Origin: an uncultured Alphaproteobacteria bacterium
GTDB lineage: Bacteria; Pseudomonadota; Alphaproteobacteria; HIMB59; GCA-002718135
DNA length: 64,000 nucleotides
Assembly: GCA_902588745.1 (NCBI GenBank)
Contig: CACIQI010000001.1
Span: forward strand, 167,591-231,590
Reading direction: 5' to 3'
The position numbers were made by a program, and so were the translations under genes. The notes under the pieces were generated by a model. It was not told the origin of the DNA. It saw nothing but the letters and a program-made list of their open reading frames with translations, and did no database searches. Positions 17,416 through 25,070 of the stretch are shown here, one piece after another (the first letter of the stretch is position 1; the number at the start of each line of letters is the position of its first letter).

Positions 17416-17616
17416 TTAGGAAATAAACATTTTTTTAACTGCATTGTAAAAATCTTCAGTTACAGTAAAATAAAAGCCATTTTCCTCATGTAACGAATTA
17501 TTTCCATGACCATTTTCAGTATGAAAATCTGTAAGATGCTTAAAAAAATTATTTATATCTGGGATTTTATATTTTCTTCCGTCATCACTTGTTACAAAAT
17601 AGTTTTTACTATTCAC
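17416..17616 (-). CDS. Small hypothetical protein
   Basis: A 66-residue protein of unknown function starting MNSKNYFVTSDDGRKYKIP. It is hydrophilic with no signal peptide or membrane segment, and a mix of charged residues with several His (FHTENGHGNN, LHEENG). Its start overlaps the end of the double-ATPase gene by 8 bp on the same strand, and it ends 48 bp before the tRNA. The coupling-type overlap and protein-like composition argue for a real gene; short length leaves doubt. It might be a minor accessory of the transporter operon. Confidence 0.55.
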   Translation of the reverse strand: MNSKNYFVTSDDGRKYKIPDINNFFKHLTDFHTENGHGNNSLHEENGFYFTVTEDFYNAVKKMFIS

Positions 17617-19237
17617 CTATAACCTCAAAAGCTGATTGAACTAATTGTTTGGTATAGTCGTTTACTGGATTATCGAGTACATTTTTAGTAATCCCTTCTT
17701 CAATTACTTTTCCATCTTTCATAACCAAAGTATAATGACACAGCGATCGAATTACTTTCAAATTATGGCTAATGAAAATATATGACAAATTGTGATTTCT
17801 TCTTAAAGATCTCAACAAATCAATAATTTGTGCCTGAATAGATAAATCCAATGCAGAAGTTGGTTCATCAAGTAAAATAAATTCTGGATTTAAAATTATA
17901 GCTCTAGCAATTGCAATTCTTTGCCTTTGGCCACCTGAAAATTCATGAGGGAAACGATGAAGGACAGCTTCATCAAGATTTACTTCATTTAGTGTTTTTT
18001 TTATTAAATCGTCTTTTTCTTTTTTTGATAAATCTTTTCTATTTATTTCTAATCCCTCACCTATTATTTGTTTTATTGTATGTCTAGGATTTAAAGAGGA
18101 AAAAGGATCTTGAAAAACAATCTGCATATGTTCTCTTAAATCTTTTAATTGCTTAGTATTGTAATCTTGTATTTCTTCATCTTTAAAAAATATTTTTCCA
18201 GAATTTATATCTTGTAGTTTTATAAGTGACATTCCAAGTGTGCTTTTACCTGATCCACTTTCTCCAACAATCCCTATGGTTTCACCATAACGCGCTTTAA
18301 TATCAACATTATTTACTGCAATTAATTCTGTTTTCTTTTGATTAAAAAAATTCCCTTTTTTCAATGTAAATTTAACAGTGCATTGCTGTCCTTGTATTAT
18401 ATAATCTTTATTGCTTGCATCATAAGGATCTGGCTCACCACTAGGTTCAGAATTAATTAAATGTTTTGTATATTCATGTTGAGGGTTATTAAATACATCT
18501 TCTGTAATACCTCTCTCAACTATTTTTCCATATCGCATTACACATATTCTATCACTAGTTTTTCTTACAACAGTTAAATCATGTGTAATAAGCATAATTG
18601 CCATTCCATATTTTTTTTGGAGATCCTTTAGCAATTTTAATATTTGTGATTGTATTGTAACATCTAAAGCAGTTGTTGGTTCATCAGCTATTAATAAGTC
18701 AGGTCTATTTGCAATAGCCATTGCAATCATAACTCTTTGTCTTTGACCCCCTGATAACTGATGCGGATATTGATTTAATCTTTCTTCTGGTTGAGGAATC
18801 TGAACTTCTTTTAATAATTCAAGGGCTCTCTCTTTTGCAACAATCTTATCAATTTTATTGTGTTCTCGTAATACCTCTATCAATTGACTACCAATTCTAT
18901 GAAGAGGATTCAAACTTGTAAGAGGTTCTTGAAATATCATAGTAATAGTATCACCTCTAATTTGTCTCATCTGTTCCTGAGTTAAATTTGTAATATCTAC
19001 ATCTTTAAACTCAATCTTGAAATTTGACCCAATTGATGAATTCTTAGGTAGCATTTTCATAATAGTTCTAGCAGTTACTGATTTTCCTGAACCTGACTCT
19101 CCAACAACAGCAAGGGTTTCACCTTTCATTATGTCAAAAGATATATCATTTACTGCATTGACAACTCCTCCCTCTACACTGAATTTTACTTCAGCATTTT
19201 TCAGATCTAATAATTTCTGATTATTTTGTGACTGCAT
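17609..19237 (-). CDS. ABC transporter ATP-binding protein with two fused ATPase domains (YejF/Agp type)
   Basis: A 542-residue protein with two ABC cassettes. The first has Walker A GESGSGKS (46-53), LSGGQRQR and LLIADEPTTALD. The second, after about residue 290, has GESGSGKS, FSGGQRQR and FILLDEPTSALD. Each cassette is followed by the oligopeptide/dipeptide-type C-terminal segment (for example FNNPQHEYTKHLINSEP). This is the YejF or fused DppD-DppF architecture of opp-type importers. It overlaps the upstream permease gene by 17 bp. It powers the permease pair at 19221-21373. Substrate may be oligosaccharide rather than peptide given the GH4 genes nearby. Confidence 0.94.
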   Translation of the reverse strand: MQSQNNQKLLDLKNAEVKFSVEGGVVNAVNDISFDIMKGETLAVVGESGSGKSVTARTIMKMLPKNSSIGSNFKIEFKDVDITNLTQEQMRQIRGDTITMIFQEPLTSLNPLHRIGSQLIEVLREHNKIDKIVAKERALELLKEVQIPQPEERLNQYPHQLSGGQRQRVMIAMAIANRPDLLIADEPTTALDVTIQSQILKLLKDLQKKYGMAIMLITHDLTVVRKTSDRICVMRYGKIVERGITEDVFNNPQHEYTKHLINSEPSGEPDPYDASNKDYIIQGQQCTVKFTLKKGNFFNQKKTELIAVNNVDIKARYGETIGIVGESGSGKSTLGMSLIKLQDINSGKIFFKDEEIQDYNTKQLKDLREHMQIVFQDPFSSLNPRHTIKQIIGEGLEINRKDLSKKEKDDLIKKTLNEVNLDEAVLHRFPHEFSGGQRQRIAIARAIILNPEFILLDEPTSALDLSIQAQIIDLLRSLRRNHNLSYIFISHNLKVIRSLCHYTLVMKDGKVIEEGITKNVLDNPVNDYTKQLVQSAFEVIGE

Positions 19238-20348
19238 ATGGATCTACCGCGTCCCTTATTCCGTCTCCAAAAGCATTAAAAGCTAAAACAGTTAATATAA
19301 TCATTCCAACTGGAGAAATCATCCAGGGAGCATATGCAAAGCTCTGTATATCTAAAGCCTGATTTAACATTACACCCCATGAAACCATAGGATGCTGAAC
19401 ACCAACTCCGATGAAGCTTAAAAAAGTTTCAACCAAAATAATTAGAGGAATACAAAATGATGTCCAGACAATAACGTGAGATAAAGTATTTGGAAATATA
19501 TGTTGAATCATTATTCTTGATCTAGATGCACCTAAAGCTCTTGCTGCTCTAACAAATTCTAGGTTTCTTACTAAAAAAGTTTTACCTCTAATCTCTCTAG
19601 CAATTGATGCCCAATTTAATAAAACAATTATTCCAGCAAATAGTACAAACACTGTCGTCTCATCGGCTCTTTTGGGCAAGAGAGCTACCAACGCAAAATA
19701 TAATGGATAGGATGGAAATGATAATGCAAATTCTGTCACTCTTTGCGCTATTAAATCATACGTTCCTCCAAAATATCCTGAGCTTATACCTACCATTAAT
19801 CCAATAACCAATGATGCTGAAACTGCAAGCAAAGCAAAGAGCATAGTAATTTGTGTTCCTACAAACATTCTTGAAAGAATATCTCTCCCCATATTATCAG
19901 TACCCAATAAGTGAATATTACCTTCGTTATTCCCAAATAACCTAAGTTTAGTCTTAAAACCAAAAAAAGAATATTCATCACCCTGAATAAAAAAATAAAT
20001 AGGTATCATTTCATCTGAATTAGAATATGAAAATTCAAAAGTTTCCATATCCATTTCTTCAATAAGTTTGTATACAAATGGTCTTAAATGAAAATTACCT
20101 TCAGAGTCTATAAATCGAATTAATTGTGGAGGATTATATAATTCATCCTGAACAGTTTTCTTATAACTATGAGGTGATAGAAATTCTGCAAAAAAAGCAA
20201 TAAAAAAAATAAACAACACACCATATAAACCAAACATTCCATAACGATTTTTTTTTAATCTTAAATATGATAGGTGCCAATGGGAATTTATATTTGAAAA
20301 TTTTTGTTCCTCAGCATTAAGAGATCCATTTTTATTTTTGGAAGTCAT
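19221..20348 (-). CDS. Oligopeptide-type ABC transporter permease (YejE/DppC type)
   Basis: A 375-residue membrane protein. A hydrophilic N-terminus is followed by the first helix (GMFGLYGVLFIFFIAFFAEF), a periplasmic segment of about 100 residues and five further helices. Diagnostic motifs are HLLGTDNMGRDILSRM and the EAA-like loop FVRAARALGASRSRIMIQHI then FPN. The long periplasmic insertion is typical of YejE-like rather than DppC-like members. It overlaps the upstream permease by one base and the ATPase by 17 bp. It forms the channel with 20348-21373. Confidence 0.94.
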   Translation of the reverse strand: MTSKNKNGSLNAEEQKFSNINSHWHLSYLRLKKNRYGMFGLYGVLFIFFIAFFAEFLSPHSYKKTVQDELYNPPQLIRFIDSEGNFHLRPFVYKLIEEMDMETFEFSYSNSDEMIPIYFFIQGDEYSFFGFKTKLRLFGNNEGNIHLLGTDNMGRDILSRMFVGTQITMLFALLAVSASLVIGLMVGISSGYFGGTYDLIAQRVTEFALSFPSYPLYFALVALLPKRADETTVFVLFAGIIVLLNWASIAREIRGKTFLVRNLEFVRAARALGASRSRIMIQHIFPNTLSHVIVWTSFCIPLIILVETFLSFIGVGVQHPMVSWGVMLNQALDIQSFAYAPWMISPVGMIILTVLAFNAFGDGIRDAVDPYAVTK

Positions 20349-21373
20349 TAAGCTTCACCTCCGGACATATCTCTAATACGAGGGTCAAGTAATGCCAATA
20401 TTATATCTGCAATAAAATTACCAATTACTAAAACAAGAGATAAGATCAAAAAAATTGAAGATGCAACATAAATATCCATTGTGGTAACGGATGATAAAAT
20501 CAATGGTCCAATAGTTGGTATTGCTAATACAATTGCTACTTCAATCTCTCCTTCAATTAAATAGCCAACGCTTCTTCCTTGATTCATGATTATTGGATGT
20601 AAAGCGTTTGGAACACCATGTTTCCATATAATCTTACTTTCCTTTAACCCTTTAGCCCTTGCGGTTTCTATAAATTGCATTTTTAAAACATCTAATAAGT
20701 TACCTCGCATCATTCTCATTTGATATCCTGCTCCTACAAAACTTCCAACTGCAATAATTGGCCAGGTATGGAGCAAGAAATCCCATGTTTTCGCAAGACT
20801 CCACCATCCCTCTTGTAAAACATATTCTTGAGAAAATATTGAGCCGTAATATGGTGAATGAAACTTAATAGCCCAGAAATATAATATAACTAACGCTACA
20901 ATAAACTTAGGAATTGAAAAAGCTAAAAATGTAAAGACCGTAGCCAGTTGATCACCAAGCTGATATTGATGTGTAGCAGCATAGACACCAGCTAATATCC
21001 CAATAGTTACGGCATTAAAATAACATATAAAGGCTAATAATAATGTTCGAGGAACTCTATCACCTATTGCATCATTTACTGATCTTTGTTGAATAAATGA
21101 TTCTCCTAAATCCCAATAAAGAGTGATATTTTTTACCCAATTAAAATATTGAATGTAAAGTGGTTTATCTAAACCTAATCTAACTCTTAAAGCTTCAGCT
21201 TGAGCCTCAGCATCCTCTTCACTGACACCTCCCATTGACATTGTTTGAGCTTTCCATTGAGTTGCATAATCACCAGGCATTGCCTGAACAAGAAGAAAAG
21301 CAACAAGAGTTATAGCAATTAATAAAGGTATAGTTGCAATAATTCGTTTTAATAAAAAAAATAAAAAAGCCAT
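20348..21373 (-). CDS. Oligopeptide-type ABC transporter permease (YejB/DppB type)
   Basis: A 341-residue membrane protein with the DppB-family N-terminus (FLLKRIIATIPLLIAITLVA) and the motif MPGDYATQWKA, a periplasmic segment with RLGLDKPLYIQYFNW, and the coupling loop FIETARAKGLKESKIIWKHG followed by VPNALHPI. It ends LDPRIRDMSGGEA, like YejB-type proteins. It follows the binding-protein gene after a 49-bp gap with a hairpin. Together with the YejE-like permease it forms the translocation pore. Confidence 0.94.
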   Translation of the reverse strand: MAFLFFLLKRIIATIPLLIAITLVAFLLVQAMPGDYATQWKAQTMSMGGVSEEDAEAQAEALRVRLGLDKPLYIQYFNWVKNITLYWDLGESFIQQRSVNDAIGDRVPRTLLLAFICYFNAVTIGILAGVYAATHQYQLGDQLATVFTFLAFSIPKFIVALVILYFWAIKFHSPYYGSIFSQEYVLQEGWWSLAKTWDFLLHTWPIIAVGSFVGAGYQMRMMRGNLLDVLKMQFIETARAKGLKESKIIWKHGVPNALHPIIMNQGRSVGYLIEGEIEVAIVLAIPTIGPLILSSVTTMDIYVASSIFLILSLVLVIGNFIADIILALLDPRIRDMSGGEA

Positions 21374-21385
21374 AAATTATAAAAC

Positions 21386-21407
21386 TGGCCCATTAAAAAA
21401 TGGGCCA
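21386..21407 (-). promoter_or_regulatory. Intercistronic hairpin after the third binding-protein gene
   Basis: Perfect 9-bp arms TGGCCCATT (21386-21394) and AATGGGCCA (21399-21407) around an AAAA loop, filling the gap between the binding-protein and YejB-like genes. It is followed on the minus strand by GTTTTATAA, only weakly terminator-like. It is the third example of the same arrangement in this window. Confidence 0.75.
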
Positions 21408-21422
21408 ATGTATTGATTTTAT

Positions 21423-23450
21423 TTATTTATATTCAGCTAAAACACCAGGCAAGAACTCATCTATTTGATCAGCTTTAGGGGTATAAAGTCTTTCCCTAAA
21501 TATTGCATCTTCACCCCATTCGTACATATATACTGGAGTGCCTGGATGATTATTCTTTATCCTCTTATTAATTAAAAGTGCAGCAGGTGTTTGTATTAAA
21601 CCTATAGAATATAGATTTTCAGTACTTACCTTTTGAATTTCGTAAGCTTTTTCAGCAACAACTTTCAAATCATTTGTAGCAAGAATGTCGTTACCTAAAT
21701 CAGCTAAAGTTTTTTCAAATGGAAGTAAATCACCTTCATTACTTTTATGTTGAACAGGATTTTCAGGAGTTATTGGTAACTCATCAGCCATGTTTTTCGT
21801 TACAACAAGCCAATTATGTCTATTAATATATAAATTCCAATTTCCCGAATCAGTAATTCCAGCCGTATCGTTTGAAGGTTTTAATATAGGTTTTAATCCT
21901 ACCGCTTCAAACATTGGAACTATACTATCCCCAATTTTAATATCAGTGGACCTTTCATTACTGAAAAGAATATCCAACGCTATATCTTCTCCTCCATTAG
22001 GAAAATTTCTGATACCGTTTCCATCACTATCAATAAGACCTAAACCATCTAAGATTGAATTGGCACCATCAACATTGTATCCATAATAAATAGAATCCTC
22101 AAAGCGATGAAAAGGAGATCCTGCAGAAAATCCTCCAGCATGAGGATGGAAGAAAGGACCTCTCGCAACAGATTGACCCATAGTGTCTCTATCCATTGCA
22201 TGAGAAAGTGCTTTTCTAAACTCCAAGTTTCTGAAAAGTTTTCTTAACTCCCTATCATAATCATCTTGAGCTCCAAATTCAGAGGAAAGATTTACATATA
22301 ATTTCCATGTCAAAGATCTAGAACCAAAGACTGATCTAACAGGCGAGTTAGGGTCTTTATTTTGCTTTAAGGCTTCTACGTAGTTACCAGGATTTTCCAT
22401 ATTAGAATAATCACCAGTTCCTGCTAGAGCTTGCGTAGTTCTATCATCCCATGTCGTTAATTTATAAATCGTTTCATGGTAATATGGAAGTTGATTACAT
22501 TCTTCATCAACTTTCCAATAATAAGGATTTCTTTTCATCACCACCAGTTCGTCAATTTTATGAGCAACTGGAACATAAGCTCCAAGTGTTGCTATAGGCA
22601 CTTCATCAGGTGGTAAAGCCATTGTATATGAATCGTAAGTTGCATCACTATTATAATCTGGGTGATGTTGTTTTAAAATGTGAGAAGGCCCTGGAGCACC
22701 TCCCATATGCGCAAGCTGTGATAGAACAGCATTACCTTTTGGAGAATCAAAATTAAACCTAAACGAATATGGTCCTAAAATATCAACTGTCGTTCCTGCA
22801 CCAAGAGCATCCTTTGGAAGCCTCGAGTTTACATTTGCATTTTGAACATTATCGTTCCACCAAAAATCAATATCTTCAGTATCAAATGGATCTCCATCAG
22901 ACCATTTTACACCTTCAACTAAATTCATAGTTAAAGTAGTACGATCGCTATTAAACTCCCAGTCAGTTGCTAGGTTTGGAAGAGGTAAAGCTTCTTCAGG
23001 TTTAACTTGCCATAGTGGACCAAGTCTTGTTAATGATTGCATTAACTGCATGCTAATGCCACCCCAACCTTGATGTTGTCCAGCCATCCAGTTCCAACCT
23101 TCAGGTCTTCCTCCAATAACATGACGGAATGTTCCGCCATAATCACCAATTCCATCAACCATTTGAGCCTTTGACATCATCATTGGTGTTTTTGGAAGTC
23201 TTTCAGCAACTGGTGGTAGTTTTCCAGCTTCAACATAAGCTGCAGTTAAAGGAGCTTCATTATAACTATCACAACTTTTGTAAGAGTATAAATCATCTCT
23301 TCCAACTAATTCAACTTCTATACCTGACATACTTTTATCAGGTGGTAGAGTTTCAAGAGCACTAGCACCAGAAGTCATAGCAACCATGCTGACACCTACA
23401 AGTAAACTTGCTGCTTTACTCTTGAAAGTAAATTTGGTTTCAATACCCAT
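21423..23450 (-). CDS. ABC transporter substrate-binding protein, SBP_bac_5 family (AgpA/YejA-like)
   Basis: A 675-residue periplasmic binding protein with a signal peptide ending near MTSGASA (residue about 32). The mature part includes VAERLPKTP and GIGDYGGTFRHVIGG, the long SBP_5 core and a C-terminal half with the usual two-lobed pattern. It is longer than typical OppA and similar in size to the rhizobial AgpA alpha-galactoside-binding protein, a peptide-family binding protein known to take sugars. Two GH4 glycosidases lie nearby, so an oligosaccharide ligand is favoured. Oligopeptides remain possible. The start is supported by AAAGGGAGGA 4 bp upstream. Confidence 0.88.
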   Translation of the reverse strand: MGIETKFTFKSKAASLLVGVSMVAMTSGASALETLPPDKSMSGIEVELVGRDDLYSYKSCDSYNEAPLTAAYVEAGKLPPVAERLPKTPMMMSKAQMVDGIGDYGGTFRHVIGGRPEGWNWMAGQHQGWGGISMQLMQSLTRLGPLWQVKPEEALPLPNLATDWEFNSDRTTLTMNLVEGVKWSDGDPFDTEDIDFWWNDNVQNANVNSRLPKDALGAGTTVDILGPYSFRFNFDSPKGNAVLSQLAHMGGAPGPSHILKQHHPDYNSDATYDSYTMALPPDEVPIATLGAYVPVAHKIDELVVMKRNPYYWKVDEECNQLPYYHETIYKLTTWDDRTTQALAGTGDYSNMENPGNYVEALKQNKDPNSPVRSVFGSRSLTWKLYVNLSSEFGAQDDYDRELRKLFRNLEFRKALSHAMDRDTMGQSVARGPFFHPHAGGFSAGSPFHRFEDSIYYGYNVDGANSILDGLGLIDSDGNGIRNFPNGGEDIALDILFSNERSTDIKIGDSIVPMFEAVGLKPILKPSNDTAGITDSGNWNLYINRHNWLVVTKNMADELPITPENPVQHKSNEGDLLPFEKTLADLGNDILATNDLKVVAEKAYEIQKVSTENLYSIGLIQTPAALLINKRIKNNHPGTPVYMYEWGEDAIFRERLYTPKADQIDEFLPGVLAEYK

Positions 23451-23454
23451 TTTA

Positions 23455-23464
23455 TCCTCCCTTT
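23455..23464 (-). promoter_or_regulatory. Strong Shine-Dalgarno site of the third binding-protein gene
   Basis: AAAGGGAGGA on the minus strand, 4 bp before the ATG at 23450. The same 10-mer as before the two other binding-protein genes. Confidence 0.85.
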
Positions 23465-23480
23465 GAATAATTTTAATAAA

Positions 23481-23500
23481 AGTAAAAAGTTTTTTTTACT
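23481..23500. promoter_or_regulatory. Possible operator-like dyad upstream of the AgpA-like gene
   Basis: Eight-base arms AGTAAAAA and TTTTTACT separated by 4 bases form an imperfect dyad about 30 bp upstream of the binding-protein start. The half-site resembles that of the perfect palindrome at 6678-6693 (AGTAAAA), but spacing differs and the central CG is absent. The region is very AT-rich, so chance is a real alternative. Confidence 0.3.
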
Positions 23501-23537
23501 CAAAATCAATAACAATTATAAATGTTATTCAGTTAAT

Positions 23538-25067
23538 CTAAGAATTTACTGAAAGATTAATAAATTGGCTGTGAGTAAGGGAATCCTTGATTATTTCGTT
23601 AAATTTGTCAGAAAAATCATTGTAATATTTTCTTGATGTTGATCGTAAATCATATTTGCTCATTTGTTCTCTTGCGGATTCCTTACTTAATAAACCAAGA
23701 CCATCAACGACTGGGTAGTATAACTGTGATTGTACATGGGGAAGACCAGAGAGATAATCATCAAAATGATCAAGACTTGGAAGTTCATCTTGCCATAAAG
23801 AAATAAATTTTTTTGTTTCTTCGCTTATACATTCATCTGCAACGTATTGCCAAAATTTGGAGTCTCTTCTTTTGGAAACATAGTGCATATTTAAAAAAGT
23901 TTTAAAATCATCAAATTGTCGTCCAATTCGATTATTAAAATTAGATATTAATTCTTCATTATTAAAGTCCATTTCTTTCTTAAGATATTCAGTTGCAAAT
24001 AAAATAATTTGAATCAAAGTACTATGAATAGAAGTAGCTTCTAAGGGTTCGAGGAAGCCAGATGATAAACCGATAGCTAAACAATTTTTAACCCAGTATT
24101 TTTCTAACCTACCACTATTAAACTTAATGTCTCGTCTTGGTTCAATTTTGTGTCCAAGAACTTTTTCTATTTCTTCTTGTGCTTGATCAGGTGAGATAAA
24201 TTGATCACAATAAACATAACCAGCACCAATTCTTTCTTGTGTAGGAATTTGCCACATCCATCCATACTTTTGGGCCCAGGCTAATGTATAATTAATGTAG
24301 TTTTCTTCTTTTATATCTAAAAAAAATGGCATCGCTCTATTTACAGGAAGATTATCTTGATAAGAGATCCATTTGGTTTTGAACACATCTCCAATAATCA
24401 ATTTTTTAAAACCACTACAATCAATAACTAAATCAACATCCAATTCCAAACCGCTTTCAAAACATAGAGATGTAATTGTTCCATCTGCATTTTGTGTTGA
24501 AGATGTGTAAATATCATCAATAATCTCAATATTTTTAGATCTTTTATTTAAATAGCTTGCAACTTGAGAATTATCAAAATGATATGCATAATAAAATGGG
24601 CTTATTAGTTCTAAATTATTATTTTTAAAAGTATAAGGTACTTTTTTATTTTGCATAAGCATTGTATGCAAATGAATTTCAGAAACTGGTCTTCCAGCAG
24701 CGACAGCATATGCTTTTAAATATTCAAAATTTTCTGGTTTATTTTTTGGAGCAATTAATTGCGGATCATCTATAGGTCCATAATACGTATACCCTAATTC
24801 TTTCCAGTCTTTATGTACTATTCCAAATTTTAATGTAGCTTTTGTTTCTTTCAAAAAATCAGATTCATCTAAATTATATTTTTTTAAAAATTCATAAAAT
24901 ATACTGGTAGTCCCCTCTCCAACACCAATTGTTGGTATTTTAGAAGACTCTATTATTTTAACATTTGTATTAAGTTTGTTAGAATAAAAAAAGTCACTTA
25001 ATATATATGCAGCTAGCCATCCAGCAGTACCTCCACCTAAAATTACGACATTTTTTATTTCTTTCAT
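23538..25067 (-). CDS. FAD-dependent halogenase-like protein (tryptophan halogenase family)
   Basis: A 509-residue flavoprotein with the FAD-binding GGGTAGW (11-17), GVGEGT (48-53), a Lys at residue 80 (TLKFGIVH) in the position of the catalytic Lys of PrnA-type halogenases, the family WxWxIP motif as WMWQIP (270-275), and EPLEATSI (340-347), whose second Glu lies where PrnA has its catalytic-site Glu. All diagnostic motifs of FADH2-dependent halogenases are thus present. It lies 3 bp downstream of a GH4 glycosidase gene and upstream of the AgpA-like transporter, all on the minus strand. No flavin reductase is adjacent; one is at 47282-47746. Substrate is unknown; regiospecific tryptophan chlorination is not implied. 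Confidence 0.9.
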   Translation of the reverse strand: MKEIKNVVILGGGTAGWLAAYILSDFFYSNKLNTNVKIIESSKIPTIGVGEGTTSIFYEFLKKYNLDESDFLKETKATLKFGIVHKDWKELGYTYYGPIDDPQLIAPKNKPENFEYLKAYAVAAGRPVSEIHLHTMLMQNKKVPYTFKNNNLELISPFYYAYHFDNSQVASYLNKRSKNIEIIDDIYTSSTQNADGTITSLCFESGLELDVDLVIDCSGFKKLIIGDVFKTKWISYQDNLPVNRAMPFFLDIKEENYINYTLAWAQKYGWMWQIPTQERIGAGYVYCDQFISPDQAQEEIEKVLGHKIEPRRDIKFNSGRLEKYWVKNCLAIGLSSGFLEPLEATSIHSTLIQIILFATEYLKKEMDFNNEELISNFNNRIGRQFDDFKTFLNMHYVSKRRDSKFWQYVADECISEETKKFISLWQDELPSLDHFDDYLSGLPHVQSQLYYPVVDGLGLLSKESAREQMSKYDLRSTSRKYYNDFSDKFNEIIKDSLTHSQFINLSVNS

Positions 25068-25070
25068 TGC

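Noticed and set aside
23508..23529. AATAACA/TGTTATT inverted repeat just upstream of the halogenase stop as a terminator
   Set aside because: Seven AT-rich pairs with an 8-nt loop would be unstable, it lies partly against the gene end, and no T-run is placed correctly.
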